DNA of 64,000 nt, taken from NCBI GenBank assembly GCA_965232405.1, contig OZ246966.1, positions 558,001 through 622,000 on the forward strand, read 5' to 3'. Under the pieces are notes generated by a model. It was not told the origin of the DNA and ran no database searches. It worked only from the letters and a program-made list of their open reading frames with translations. A program made the position numbers and the translations under genes. The stretch comes from RCIO01 sp965232405. Its GTDB lineage: Bacteria; Pseudomonadota; Alphaproteobacteria; Rhizobiales; Rhizobiaceae. Below, piece by piece: positions 37,262-46,290 of the stretch. The first letter of the stretch is position 1, and every line of letters starts with the position of its first letter.

Positions 37262-38149
37262 TCAATTCGGTTCGGCAAGTTTGTCAAAGGCTTCGGCATA
37301 GGCGGCCTTTTCGGCACTGGCCGCCTCCACCAGCGGCGGCTTTGTGCGCGCCAGACCTTTATCGCGCTGCATGTGTGCAAGCGTGGCTTTCACACCGGGA
37401 ACGAGCTGCTTGCCGTTAAACAGCGCCCGGATTGCAACCGCTTTCGCCAACGCCTTCTCGTCCCCGTCGTGGAATGCCCGCGCGCACAGATCGGCATTGA
37501 GATTGGCCGTGGCGGAGATGCAGCCTGCGAAATCGCCCCTGCGCGCATCGAGCAAAACTGCTTCGTTCGACGGGAACACCGCAAGGTCGGGGCTGAGCGA
37601 AACGATCTCTCGCGCATAGGCAAAATCGCCGGACGAATCCTTCAGGCCGGCAATGCGGCCCGGAAACTCCGCCATCAGCGCCTTCACCAGTGCAGGTGTG
37701 TAGGTCAGCCCGCTCATGGCCGGGAAATTGTACAGATAGAGTGGCAGGTCGCCGCTTGCAGCCACGATGGGGCGGAAATAGTCGACAATGCCGGCGTCCG
37801 GCACACCCTTGTAGTAGAATGGCGGCAGAACCAGCGCCCCGGCAAAGCCAAGCCTGGCCGCAAGACTGGTGAGCCTGACCGCATCGCCGGACGCGGCCGC
37901 CCCCGTGCCAACCATCATCCGCGACAGGTCGAGACCGGAGGCAGCGACCGCCTCCATCAGCGCGGCGCGTTCCTCGACGGTGAACGACGTCGCCTCGCCC
38001 GTCGTGCCAAGCACGTTCAGCCCGTCGCATCCGTGTGTCAGCAGATGCTTCGCCAGCGCCACGAAACGCGCCGCATCAGGCGCGCCGTCTTCGCCCAGCG
38101 GTGTTGCAATAGCGGCAATCACACCGCGCAGTGGTTTTCTGTTCGCCAA
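37262..38149 (-). CDS. dihydrodipicolinate synthase / N-acetylneuraminate lyase family protein
   Basis: A 295-residue (beta/alpha)8 aldolase. Motifs: GLNVLGTTGEATSFTVEER, the active-site Tyr140 in YLYNFP and the Schiff-base Lys170 in AGLKDSSGD. The family condenses or cleaves pyruvate with an aldehyde. The GLKDSSGD and TNA-less phosphate loop do not match true DapA well, and no lysine genes are near, so a sugar-acid or hydroxyproline-type aldolase is as likely. It starts 15 bp after the antiporter stop on the same strand. Confidence 0.84.
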   Translation of the reverse strand: MANRKPLRGVIAAIATPLGEDGAPDAARFVALAKHLLTHGCDGLNVLGTTGEATSFTVEERAALMEAVAASGLDLSRMMVGTGAAASGDAVRLTSLAARLGFAGALVLPPFYYKGVPDAGIVDYFRPIVAASGDLPLYLYNFPAMSGLTYTPALVKALMAEFPGRIAGLKDSSGDFAYAREIVSLSPDLAVFPSNEAVLLDARRGDFAGCISATANLNADLCARAFHDGDEKALAKAVAIRALFNGKQLVPGVKATLAHMQRDKGLARTKPPLVEAASAEKAAYAEAFDKLAEPN

Positions 38150-38164
38150 GGAAGAACTCCGACT

Positions 38165-39883
38165 TCAGCTGTTATGTATTTCGCCAGCCACCGGCTCTAT
38201 CTCAAGCCGCGCAGGTTTGCGATCACCCATCAGCAGATCGGCTGCCTGGTCGGCGGCATCCTGAAACGGCTCCAGCACTAGATCGGCGCCAGCCGCCATC
38301 AGTGCATCGACCTCTGCGTCGCGGTGCGAGGACAGCGCCACGCGCCCCTTGAACCCGGCATTCTTCAGCGCCTGCACGATGGCGACGCGCGTATCGTCAT
38401 GGACCAGCCCTGCCTCGTGAACCGGAACGGTTGAGACAACCCATCTCACATTATCGAGCGGCAAATGCTGCACAAACTCCGGATCGCTCGCATCGCCATA
38501 TTCGACATCGATTCCGAGCGAGCGCCCGCGCCTCACCGCTGCCGGGTTGAAGTCAACGCCCAGCACCTTGATGCCGCGCCTCTTCAGCCTCAGCCCGATC
38601 GCTGTACCGTAACGGCCGAGGCCAAGAAGCACGACCTCATGGCCGGCTGCGGCCGCCTTGTCTTCTGCGTTGATTTCCCGCTGCGGCGTCGCACTCTGGA
38701 ACGGTCCGAGAAAGGGTTCCACCCATCCGTAGAGGCCGCCGGAGAACGAGATCATGTAACTGGAAACCGCAATCGTGATCAGCCCGATCAGCGTAATCAG
38801 GCCAAGCGCATCGCTGCTGAGGTGCCCCAGCGAGGCGCCGAGCCCGGCCAGGATCAGCGAAAACTCGCTGATCTGCGCCAGCGCCACGCCGGAGAGAAAT
38901 CCGGTCCGTTTGCGAAATCCCATGAAGCGCGTGATTGTCATGATGATGAGCGGCTTGCCGATGAGCACAAACAGTGAAAGCAGTAGCGCCGGCAGCAGCA
39001 CGGCTCCCAGCCCGCTGATGTCGATCTCAGCCCCCAGCGACACGAAAAAGAACAGCAACAGGAAGTCGCGCAGCGGCGCCAGCCGCGAGCCGATCGCTTC
39101 TCGGTAACGCGTAGATGCCAGCGCCACGCCGGCCATCAAGCCGCCGATCTCCTTGCCGAGGCCGGCAAGGTCGGACACCGCTGCAAAGATCGCCGCCAAT
39201 GCGATGGCGAAACAGATCAGCAGTTCAGGCACCCGTGCCATATATTCCGTCAGCGGCTCGGCGAAATAGCGCACGAAGACGACAACGAAGATGAGCAGCG
39301 CCATGCCGGCGAGAAGCACCCTCAGCGCATCTCCGGCACTTCCTTCTTCCCCGGTGCCGACGCCAAGCGCAGACAGCGCGATCATGGCAAGCACCACCAC
39401 GAGGTCCTGAACAATCAGGAACCCAAGGGCGACCTGACCGTGCAGCGCGTCGATCTCGCGCTTGTCGGACAACATCTTGACGATGATAATCGTGCTGGAA
39501 AACGCGAGCCCGATCCCGACATAGAGGCTTTCGATCGCGTTCAACCCAACGGCGAGGGAAATGCCGAAGCCGGCTGCGGTGGTCACAGCCACCTGCGTGA
39601 TGCCTGACACCAGCGACAGGCCACCCAGCGAGCGGATAAGGTTCACGTCGAGCTTCAAGCCGACAAGAAACAGAAGCACCGCAATGCCGAGTTCCGATAG
39701 AAGCTCGATTTCGTGCTCGGCATGAACAAGGTCGAGTACCGACGGACCGGCGATCAGCCCAACCGCGATGAAACTCACAATCAGCGGCTGGCGTAGCAGG
39801 ATGCCCAGCACGCCGAGCACCGAAGCGATCACGAGCAGTGCTGCGATCTGCGTGAAGACGCTATCTGTTACGAATCCGACCAT
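38165..39883 (-). CDS. monovalent cation:proton antiporter-2 family (KefB/YbaL-like)
   Basis: A 572-residue membrane protein. The N-terminal about 390 residues hold some twelve membrane segments of the Na+/H+ exchanger fold, starting SVFTQIAALLVIASVLGVLG. From about residue 405 is a TrkA-N regulatory domain with the nucleotide motif VVLLGLGRYGTAIGLRLKRR and a following acidic VLGVDFNP. Such proteins carry out K+ or Na+ efflux in exchange for protons, gated by NAD(H) or other ligands on the RCK domain. It lies upstream of the aldolase-family gene; a functional link is not evident. Confidence 0.9.
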   Translation of the reverse strand: MVGFVTDSVFTQIAALLVIASVLGVLGILLRQPLIVSFIAVGLIAGPSVLDLVHAEHEIELLSELGIAVLLFLVGLKLDVNLIRSLGGLSLVSGITQVAVTTAAGFGISLAVGLNAIESLYVGIGLAFSSTIIIVKMLSDKREIDALHGQVALGFLIVQDLVVVLAMIALSALGVGTGEEGSAGDALRVLLAGMALLIFVVVFVRYFAEPLTEYMARVPELLICFAIALAAIFAAVSDLAGLGKEIGGLMAGVALASTRYREAIGSRLAPLRDFLLLFFFVSLGAEIDISGLGAVLLPALLLSLFVLIGKPLIIMTITRFMGFRKRTGFLSGVALAQISEFSLILAGLGASLGHLSSDALGLITLIGLITIAVSSYMISFSGGLYGWVEPFLGPFQSATPQREINAEDKAAAAGHEVVLLGLGRYGTAIGLRLKRRGIKVLGVDFNPAAVRRGRSLGIDVEYGDASDPEFVQHLPLDNVRWVVSTVPVHEAGLVHDDTRVAIVQALKNAGFKGRVALSSHRDAEVDALMAAGADLVLEPFQDAADQAADLLMGDRKPARLEIEPVAGEIHNS

Positions 39884-39965
39884 CGCCCGCGCTGCCCATG
39901 CTTGCTGCCCGCATCACCGAAGCATTGCCTGTGCTGCACTGCAACGCAAATCGGCAGTTTGTCGC

Positions 39966-40472
39966 TCAGCCAATGTCGAGAAGAAAGGGTTCGCCCTCGA
40001 AGGCGTCCGCGCCGCGGCCGATTCCCTTGATCGCTTCCACCATGCGCCCGTCACGCCCCAGCAGCTCGTCGGCAATTGCGACCAGCCGGGCGTTGGGCGT
40101 GGCTGACGGCGAGGCATGCCGCAATTGCAAGGCGAGTTCCACCTCGTCGCGATGGGGCACAAGAGCCGACGCGATGATGTAGGCAGCCGCCGTGGAACGG
40201 CTGATGCCGGCAAAACAGTGAACCACCATCGGCTCGGCGCGGTCCCAGGAGCGGGCGAATTCGAGCAGGTTTTCGACATGCGCCTGTCCGGGCGGGGTCA
40301 TTTCCGGCAGTACATCCACAATGTCGTGCATGGCGAGCATCAGGTGATCGGGTTCGAGAACGCTGGTCGGTCGCTCAACCGGCGTCCCTGCGTTCACCAG
40401 CGATACAAGCCGCTTCGCTTTGACCCTCTTCACGACCTCGGGCATGCGCGGCAACGAGCAGACGAAGAGCAT
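39966..40472 (-). CDS. small dual-specificity/tyrosine phosphatase family protein
   Basis: A 168-residue protein with the phosphatase loop HCFAGISRS (Cys86, Arg92), fitting C-x5-R-S. Preceding this is LVSLVNAGTPVERP and DIVDVLP, where the general acid Asp is expected. It would dephosphorylate tyrosine or another small phospho-substrate in the cytoplasm. It starts 3 bp before the cobC stop region on the same strand (cobC lies upstream in transcription), so it is probably cotranscribed with cobC; a role in cobalamin loop phosphates is possible but speculative. Confidence 0.83.
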   Translation of the reverse strand: MLFVCSLPRMPEVVKRVKAKRLVSLVNAGTPVERPTSVLEPDHLMLAMHDIVDVLPEMTPPGQAHVENLLEFARSWDRAEPMVVHCFAGISRSTAAAYIIASALVPHRDEVELALQLRHASPSATPNARLVAIADELLGRDGRMVEAIKGIGRGADAFEGEPFLLDIG

Positions 40473-40475
40473 TGT

Positions 40476-41510
40476 TCACCCCTGTTTACCTTCGACAAAT
40501 AGCCCGAGCGCATCGCCCAGACGACCCCATGCCGCCTCATCTCCCGGCAATCCTGCACGCAAAATTTCGTGATCCCGGTCAAACCCGCGCGTCAGGATTC
40601 CGTTCCGCCCCAACAGGTCATGAAGCCGGCGAGCATCCGGGTGACGGACAAGCTGGAACAGATCGGTGCCGCCATCGATCACAAGGCCAGCACCTCGCAG
40701 CAGGGCTCTCAGCCGTTCCGTATCATCTGCGAGCCGTGCTCTATGAGCGTCGCGCCATTGCGTATCGGCCAACGCTTCTGTCCCAATCGACAGAGTCGGA
40801 CCCGACACTGCCCAAGGACCCAGCTGATCGCGCAGTCTGGCGGCGGTGGCAGTCGATGCAATCGCGAAACCCAACCGGATGCCGGCCAACCCGTGAAACT
40901 TGCCGAATGAGCGCAATACGACAATCGGCAGGTCTTCAACATCACCGGCCAGGCTCTCTCGTGCCGGGCCGACATCCATGAATGCTTCATCGACGACCAG
41001 CAGCCCCCCACGCTCACCGAGTTGCTCTGCCGTCCTGAGCAATTCCTCGCGCCGCGAAATCCGGCCGTCCGGATTGTTGGGGTTCACAACTACCGCAAGG
41101 TCTGCTTCTGCAGTCTCGTCAAGTGCGCGCGCCTCGACGCAGTCATGCCTGCACAAAGCGGCGACGCGCATGTGTTCGGCATAGGTCGGACCGAGAACCA
41201 CCGCCCTGCCCGGCTTCCTAAGCGCAAACACCATCGGCAACAGGATCTGCGTTCCCGGCGATGCAACGACATTGTCAGCGCTCGACGCGTCATAGGCTGC
41301 CGCCGCGATTTCTCTCAAACGTACCTCGTCCGCAGGTTCGGGCAGCCGCGAATAGGCGGTGGCGGGAAGTGCGGAATGCGGATAGGGAAACGGGCTGATC
41401 CCGGTCGAGAGGTCGATCCATGGCAAGGTTGCATCCGGAAAGCGGCGGCGCGCAGCGGCAAGATTGCCGCCGTGGTCGATCACCGGCGAAGCGATTTCAT
41501 CCGGCTGCAT
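40476..41510 (-). CDS. cobC: threonine-phosphate decarboxylase / cobalamin aminotransferase-like CobC
   Basis: A 344-residue PLP class I/II protein from ATG 41510. Motifs are IDLSTGISPFPYP, VVVNPNNPDGR, GGLLVVDEAFMDV and the PLP lysine in SFGKFHGLAGIRLGF. In the P. denitrificans pathway CobC (CobD in Salmonella) makes the aminopropanol phosphate arm. The start codon overlaps that of the divergent cobD (shared CATG), leaving no intergenic promoter. A second ATG at 41558 would extend it inside cobD and seems less likely. Confidence 0.9.
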   Translation of the reverse strand: MQPDEIASPVIDHGGNLAAARRRFPDATLPWIDLSTGISPFPYPHSALPATAYSRLPEPADEVRLREIAAAAYDASSADNVVASPGTQILLPMVFALRKPGRAVVLGPTYAEHMRVAALCRHDCVEARALDETAEADLAVVVNPNNPDGRISRREELLRTAEQLGERGGLLVVDEAFMDVGPARESLAGDVEDLPIVVLRSFGKFHGLAGIRLGFAIASTATAARLRDQLGPWAVSGPTLSIGTEALADTQWRDAHRARLADDTERLRALLRGAGLVIDGGTDLFQLVRHPDARRLHDLLGRNGILTRGFDRDHEILRAGLPGDEAAWGRLGDALGLFVEGKQG

Positions 41511-42480
41511 GATGGCATTCCCGCTTGCATTTCTGGCCCTAATTATCGAGCGCGGCATCGGTTATCCCGGCTGGCTCGTCCGCGCCGTTGGCCATCCCGT
41601 TACGTGGATCGGCGCGCTCATTGCCTTCCTCGACCGCAGCCTCAACCGCGAAACGGTTTCGCCGCAACAGCGCCGCGTCATGGGTGTCCTTGCTCTGGTC
41701 ATCATATGCGCCATCGCCGGCGTTGCAGGCTGGGCGATCATCTGGCTGCTCGGCTCGACTATCTTCGGCCTGATCGTGGCGGCGTTGATCGCGTCTAGCC
41801 TGATCGCGCAGAAAAGCCTTGAGGAGCATGTTCTGGCCGTCGCCGAAGCGCTCCACGCCGACGGCGTCGAAGCCGGCCGCGCAGCCGTTTCGCAGATCGT
41901 TGGCCGCGATCCCGAGGCGCTGGATGAGTCCGGCATTGCCCGCGCCGCAATCGAGAGCCTGGCGGAGAATTTCTCCGACGGCGTGGTCGCGCCGGCATTC
42001 TGGCTGGCGCTGCTCGGCTTGCCCGGTGCTGCGATCTACAAGGCCGTCAACACCGCCGACAGCATGATCGGCCACAAGACCGAGCGTCACGCGCATTTCG
42101 GCTGGGCTGCGGCGCGCTTTGACGATCTGGTCAATCTGCCTGCCTCGCGTCTGACCGCGCTGCTGATCGTGTTTGCGGCTGCGATCACCCGTGACGCGAA
42201 TGCCGGGGCGGCATGGCGCGCGGTTCGCAACGACGCGCCGCTGCATCGCTCGCCCAATGCCGGCTGGCCGGAAGCTGCGATTGCCGGCGCGCTTGGGCTC
42301 GCGCTCGCCGGGCCGCGCGCTTATGGCGGCAAGGTTGTTGATGACGCCGTGATGGGCGTTGGCGGCACCATCGAGGCAAACGCCGCCGACATTGGCCGCG
42401 CCGTTCAGCTCTACCGTACGGCCGACCTGCTTCTGATTGCGCTCTTCGGCGCGGTGGCGCTTCTCATCTGGCAATTCTGA
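41509..42480 (+). CDS. cobD: adenosylcobinamide-phosphate synthase CobD (CbiB)
   Basis: A 323-residue inner-membrane protein of the CbiB family. Motifs: ERGIGYPGWLVRAVGHPVTW near the start and NTADSMIGHKTERHAHFGWA in the middle, with several hydrophobic segments. It joins the aminopropanol arm to adenosylcobyric acid. The first ATG is 41509 and a second is 41512; neither has a strong ribosome site. The open frame extends to TTG 41464 inside cobC. The end overlaps the end of the convergent cobQ by 17 bp. Not part of the riboswitch operon. Confidence 0.9.
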   Translation: MMAFPLAFLALIIERGIGYPGWLVRAVGHPVTWIGALIAFLDRSLNRETVSPQQRRVMGVLALVIICAIAGVAGWAIIWLLGSTIFGLIVAALIASSLIAQKSLEEHVLAVAEALHADGVEAGRAAVSQIVGRDPEALDESGIARAAIESLAENFSDGVVAPAFWLALLGLPGAAIYKAVNTADSMIGHKTERHAHFGWAAARFDDLVNLPASRLTALLIVFAAAITRDANAGAAWRAVRNDAPLHRSPNAGWPEAAIAGALGLALAGPRAYGGKVVDDAVMGVGGTIEANAADIGRAVQLYRTADLLLIALFGAVALLIWQF

Positions 42481-43921
42481 TCAACGCATCGATATCGAGA
42501 TGCGCCTCCAGATGGCTGGCCAATCCGTCAAGGACCGCGTCCACGCCGGCTTCATAGTTCAGATCAGATGCTTCGCCACCAAGCCGCTTCAGCCATGCGG
42601 CACGCTGGCAATCGTTGGCAAACAGCCCGTGCACATAGGTCCCGGCAACCAGCCCGTCGGCTGAAACCGCACCTTCGGGCTTGCCGCCTATCGTCGCAAA
42701 TGCCCGGGCCGTGTCCGGACCGAATGTTTCGCCGACATGCATCTCGTAGCCCTTGAAGGCGACACCATCTGATGTCTGCCCTTCGACCGCCACCAGTCGC
42801 TTGTCGCCGGTCAGCCGTGTTTCGATGTCGAGCAGGCCGAGACCGTCGACCTCGCCGGGCGGACCTTCAATGCCGTCGGAGTCTGCAAGCGTGCGGCCGA
42901 GCATCTGGTAACCGCCGCAAAGGCCCAGAACCCTGCCGCCGCGCCGCACATGCGCAGCCAAGTCGACATCGAACCCGGCCTTCCGCAGGGCCGCCAGATC
43001 GGCAATCGTCGCCTTGGAGCCCGGCAACAGAACCAGATCGGCATCGCCCGGAAGTGCAGCCCCGGGCCTCACGCGGATTACATCGACGTCCGACTCAGCA
43101 TCCAGCGGGTCGAGATCGTCGAAATTGGCGATGTGGGGCAGGATCGGAACGGCGATCTTCACCTTCGCGCCTGCATTGCGCTCCCGTTCGCCATTCAGCG
43201 CCAGTGCATCCTCTGCCGGCAGTCGGGCTGCATCGGGGAAATGGGGGAGCAACCCGATGGCGTTCCACCCGGTCGGTTTCGCCACTTGCGCCATACCCTC
43301 GGCAAACAGCGCCGGATCGCCCCTGAATCGGTTGACGATGAAGCCGGCAATGAGCGCCGCGTCGTCGGCGTCGATCACCGCCTTGGTCCCCACAAGGCTC
43401 GCAATCACGCCGCCTCTGTCGATGTCTCCGATCAGGATGACCGGAACATCGGCCGCCCGCGCAAAACCCATATTGGCGATGTCACCGGAGCGCAGATTGA
43501 TCTCCGACGCGCTTCCCGCGCCTTCGACCAGCACAAAATCGGCATCGGCTTTCATGCGCCCGAAACTGTCGAGCACACGCGGCATCAGCGAAGGTTTGAG
43601 TTTCTGGTAGTCGGCGGCGCGAGCATTGCCTTCCACCTTGCCCTGCACCACCACCTGTGCGCCGGTCTCGCTTTGTGGTTTCAGGAGCACCGGGTTCATG
43701 TGCACGGTTGGCTCGACCTTCGCCGCCCGCGCCTGCAACGCCTGCGCCCGCCCGATCTCGCCGCCATCGGCGGTCACGGCGGCATTGTTTGACATGTTCT
43801 GCGGTTTGAAAGGCCTGACGCTGTGTCCGCGATTGGTGAGCGCGCGCGCCAGTCCGGCGACGATCAGCGATTTGCCGACGTCCGACCCCGTGCCCTGAAA
43901 CATCAGCGCCTTTGCCGGCAT
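42464..43921 (-). CDS. cobQ: cobyric acid synthase
   Basis: A 485-residue amidotransferase. The N-terminal ATP-binding part has MFQGTGSDVGKSLIVAGLARAL and RPFKPQNMSNNA; the C-terminal class I glutamine amidotransferase domain has VLGLCGGYQMLG with the nucleophile Cys. It amidates the four remaining side chains of adenosylcobyrinic acid a,c-diamide. It is last in the leftward cbtB-cbtA-cobU-cobO-cobQ operon, 4 bp after cobO, and converges with cobD. Confidence 0.95.
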   Translation of the reverse strand: MPAKALMFQGTGSDVGKSLIVAGLARALTNRGHSVRPFKPQNMSNNAAVTADGGEIGRAQALQARAAKVEPTVHMNPVLLKPQSETGAQVVVQGKVEGNARAADYQKLKPSLMPRVLDSFGRMKADADFVLVEGAGSASEINLRSGDIANMGFARAADVPVILIGDIDRGGVIASLVGTKAVIDADDAALIAGFIVNRFRGDPALFAEGMAQVAKPTGWNAIGLLPHFPDAARLPAEDALALNGERERNAGAKVKIAVPILPHIANFDDLDPLDAESDVDVIRVRPGAALPGDADLVLLPGSKATIADLAALRKAGFDVDLAAHVRRGGRVLGLCGGYQMLGRTLADSDGIEGPPGEVDGLGLLDIETRLTGDKRLVAVEGQTSDGVAFKGYEMHVGETFGPDTARAFATIGGKPEGAVSADGLVAGTYVHGLFANDCQRAAWLKRLGGEASDLNYEAGVDAVLDGLASHLEAHLDIDALIRIAR

Positions 43922-43925
43922 CGCC

Positions 43926-44531
43926 CTAGAACTCGATCCCCTGCTGCGCCTTCACGCCGGCGGAGAAATGGTGCTTGGTCACGCCCATCTCCGTCACCAG
44001 ATCGGCCGCTTCCACGAGCGCAGGCTTGGCGTTGCGCCCGGTGACGACGACGTGTAAATCCGACCGGCGCGCGTTGAGCGCCGCCACGACCTTGTCGAGA
44101 TCGAGGTAGTCGTAGCGCAGCGCGATGTTCAGTTCGTCCAGCACCACAAGCCCGATCGTGGGGTCGGCAAGCAAGTCCTTGGCCTTGCCCCATGCGCGTT
44201 CCGCCGCCGCGACGTCGCGCTCGCGGTCCTGGGTCTCCCAGGTAAAGCCCTCGCCCATCGTGTGCCACACCACTCTGTCTCCGAAAACGTCGAAGGCGTC
44301 TTTCTCGCCGGTGTGCCAGCCGCCCTTGATGAACTGCACGACGCCGACCCGACGGCCATGACCGAGCATCCTCAACGCCAGCCCGAAGGCAGCAGTCGTC
44401 TTGCCCTTGCCGGGGCCGGTGTTGACGATCAACAGGCCCTTCTCGATCGTCTTGGAAGCGACCTCGGCATCCTGCACCGCCTTGCGTTTTGCCATTTTGG
44501 CCTTGTGGCGTTCGGCTTCGCTCTCGCTCAT
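43926..44531 (-). CDS. cobO: cob(I)yrinic acid a,c-diamide adenosyltransferase
   Basis: A 201-residue P-loop enzyme of the CobO/BtuR family. Walker A is NTGPGKGKTTAAFG, then LRMLGHGRRVGVVQFIKGGW, GEGFTWET and LVVLDELNIALRYDYLDLD. It adds the upper adenosyl ligand to the reduced cobalt centre. It is 1 bp downstream of cobU and directly upstream of cobQ in one operon. Confidence 0.95.
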   Translation of the reverse strand: MSESEAERHKAKMAKRKAVQDAEVASKTIEKGLLIVNTGPGKGKTTAAFGLALRMLGHGRRVGVVQFIKGGWHTGEKDAFDVFGDRVVWHTMGEGFTWETQDRERDVAAAERAWGKAKDLLADPTIGLVVLDELNIALRYDYLDLDKVVAALNARRSDLHVVVTGRNAKPALVEAADLVTEMGVTKHHFSAGVKAQQGIEF

Positions 44532-44532
44532 C

Positions 44533-45066
44533 TCATTTCACCTTCATCGGCAGGCCGGCGGTCATGAACAGCACCTCATCGGCAGTCGCCGCAATCTTCT
44601 GGTTGAGCCGCCCGGCTTCGTCCCGGAAACGGCGGGCGAGTGCATTGTCGGGCACGATGCCGAGCCCCACCTCGTTCGAGACCACCACCCACGGTCCGCG
44701 CGGGCGCGACAGAACCTCGGTCAGCTCAGCGCATTCCGCTTCGATGTCCGCTTCGGCCAGCATGCGGTTGCTCAGCCAAAGCGTCAGGCAGTCCAGCAGA
44801 ACCGGCTGCCTTTCCGCAGTGGCCGCCAACGCGCCGGCCAGGTCCTGCGGAGCCTCCACTGTCTGCCACCCGTCCCCGCGCCGCGCGCGGTGAGTGGCGA
44901 TACGCTCGGTCATCTCGTCGTCAAAGGCCTGCGCCGTGGCAATGTAGAGCCACGGCGCAGGGTGCTGCCTGAGCAGTGTTTCGGCGTAGGCGCTTTTGCC
45001 CGAGCGCGCGCCGCCGAGAATAAACGTCAGCTTGGCCGTGTCAGGCAAAGCTCTTCTGCGCTGCAT
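44533..45066 (-). CDS. cobU: bifunctional adenosylcobinamide kinase/guanylyltransferase (P. denitrificans CobP)
   Basis: A P-loop enzyme with FILGGARSGKSAYAE near the start, VLLDCLTLWLSNRML and VVVSNEVGLGIVP. It phosphorylates adenosylcobinamide and transfers GMP to it. I use ATG 45066, which gives 177 residues and a 26 bp overlap with cbtA. A TTG at 45048 preceded by AGAAGAG, giving 171 residues, is about as good and is closer to the family length. Confidence 0.88.
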   Translation of the reverse strand: MQRRRALPDTAKLTFILGGARSGKSAYAETLLRQHPAPWLYIATAQAFDDEMTERIATHRARRGDGWQTVEAPQDLAGALAATAERQPVLLDCLTLWLSNRMLAEADIEAECAELTEVLSRPRGPWVVVSNEVGLGIVPDNALARRFRDEAGRLNQKIAATADEVLFMTAGLPMKVK

Positions 45067-45799
45067 CCGCCTCGTCTGCGAAACGGTGGCGCAGCGCTCC
45101 CGCAACAGCGCCAAGCACAACCCAGAACACCAGATTGGTCACGGTGACGGCTACCACGAAGTCGTGGTGCAACCCGGCGGGAACCGGCGATTCATGGCTC
45201 ACCGGCTGCGGAGCGCCAATGACATGCGGCGCCGCGATCAGCACCACGCCGAGCGCAGCCAGCGGCAGCGAGCGGCGCAGGACAAGCAGCGCGATGCCGA
45301 CACCGGTCGCAATTACGGTGGCCAGCCACCAGGCCTGCCGCGCACCGAGATCGGCCGCGGGCATGGCCGGCAGTTCGGGCGGCAGTCCAAGGCCCGGCGC
45401 AAGCGTGAAGGTTGCGAAGCCGGCAAGACCCCACATCAGCCCCTGCCGCCAGCCGGCAATCCCGCCGGCAAACTCGGACACCACAACGAGCACCAGACCG
45501 AAGCCGATTGCCGTCACGATATTGGCCATCGAGGTATAGAAGAAGCGCTCGAACCCGTCGGCGGGGCCCCAGCTTTCCTCGTCGCCAGCGGCTGCGTCGT
45601 GCGAGTAGCCGCCGGCAGCGGCTTCCCCGTCATGTGAATGACCGGCCGCGCCGTGGTGGTGGTCGTCGCCTGCCGTCTCATAGGTCTCGGCCTGCAGGAT
45701 CAGCGGCACGGTCGCATAGGCCTGCATGGCAGCCATGACGAGGCCTGCCACAAGCCCGGCGAGCGCCGCCACGAAGACGACGTTTCTAAGCAATGTCAT
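45041..45799 (-). CDS. cbtA: CbtA family cobalt-transport-associated membrane protein
   Basis: A 252-residue protein with an N-terminal membrane segment (LLRNVVFVAALAGLVAGLVM), a periplasmic His/Asp-rich loop (GDDHHHGAAGHSHDGEAAAGG) and four further membrane segments. CbtA occurs next to CbtB and cobalamin genes in many proteobacteria and is predicted to be a cobalt transporter; transport by CbtAB is family inference. The histidines suit metal capture. Starts 12 bp after cbtB and overlaps cobU. Confidence 0.88.
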   Translation of the reverse strand: MTLLRNVVFVAALAGLVAGLVMAAMQAYATVPLILQAETYETAGDDHHHGAAGHSHDGEAAAGGYSHDAAAGDEESWGPADGFERFFYTSMANIVTAIGFGLVLVVVSEFAGGIAGWRQGLMWGLAGFATFTLAPGLGLPPELPAMPAADLGARQAWWLATVIATGVGIALLVLRRSLPLAALGVVLIAAPHVIGAPQPVSHESPVPAGLHHDFVVAVTVTNLVFWVVLGAVAGALRHRFADEADAAQKSFA

Positions 45800-45811
45800 G
45801 TCAGCAACTCC

Positions 45812-45991
45812 CTAGTGGCAGGGAAAGGCCATGGAATGCCGGTAGTCGTGACCGGCATTATGCGCGGCCTCGACATGGCTGAAGCCAACGAAACCGATCA
45901 CGAAAAGGCCGAGCAGACCGGCAAGCGCGAGTTGCATGAGCCGCGACTGCGCCGATACGTCGGTGCCGAAGGTGCGAATTGTGCTGTTCAT
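45812..45991 (-). CDS. cbtB: CbtB family small cobalt-transport protein
   Basis: A 59-residue protein with one membrane segment (LALAGLLGLFVIGFVGFSH) and a C-terminal histidine motif AAHNAGHDYRHSMAFPCH typical of CbtB. AGGAGG lies at proper spacing before ATG 45991. It is the first gene after the leftward cobalamin riboswitch. With CbtA it probably brings cobalt in when B12 is scarce. Confidence 0.9.
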   Translation of the reverse strand: MNSTIRTFGTDVSAQSRLMQLALAGLLGLFVIGFVGFSHVEAAHNAGHDYRHSMAFPCH

Positions 45992-46036
45992 GTTTTCCTC
46001 CTGCCCTCCACCCGAGGGCGCCGGTGTTGCGCGTAT

Positions 46037-46201
46037 CGCCGGCAGGTCTCCTGGCTCACGGCTTAGCGCTCTTCCCGCCTTCCCGGAGGTTTGCTCCAGT
46101 GGCAATCGGGTCAAGCTCGCCGCATACAGTTGCGGGGGCAGCCACGGCATCGGGATTGGACCCTTACCGTATTCCCTCTCGGCCCCTTTCGGGCACCGGC
46201 G
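46037..46201 (-). promoter_or_regulatory. cobalamin riboswitch for cbtB-cbtA-cobU-cobO-cobQ
   Basis: Reading leftward, the 5' arm GCCGGTGCCC near 46200, then GAGAGGGAATACGGT, GTGGCTGCCCCCGCAACTGT, TTGCCACTGG, GGGAAGGC and the B12 box GAGCCAGGAGACCTGCC (complement of 46041-46057) follow in the order of the cobalamin aptamer. The 5' GCCGG pairs with CCGGC after the B12 box (P1). Downstream, GCCCTC (46003-46008) and GAGGGC (46014-46019) can form a hairpin right next to the cbtB AGGAGG, which suggests translational control. Confidence 0.9.
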
Positions 46202-46254
46202 ATGGCTCACACTTAACTGAAATCGGCACCGACGCAAACCCAAAATCCCGTGCG

Positions 46255-46284
46255 TTGACTCTATCCCCCGGCCACGAATAGATA
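46255..46284 (+). promoter_or_regulatory. candidate promoter for the rightward riboswitch transcript
   Basis: TTGACT at 46255-46260 and TAGATA at 46279-46284 are separated by 18 bases. The predicted start of transcription falls at about 46291, where the rightward aptamer begins. The -10 is poor, so this is tentative. Confidence 0.4.
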
Positions 46285-46290
46285 GCTGCC

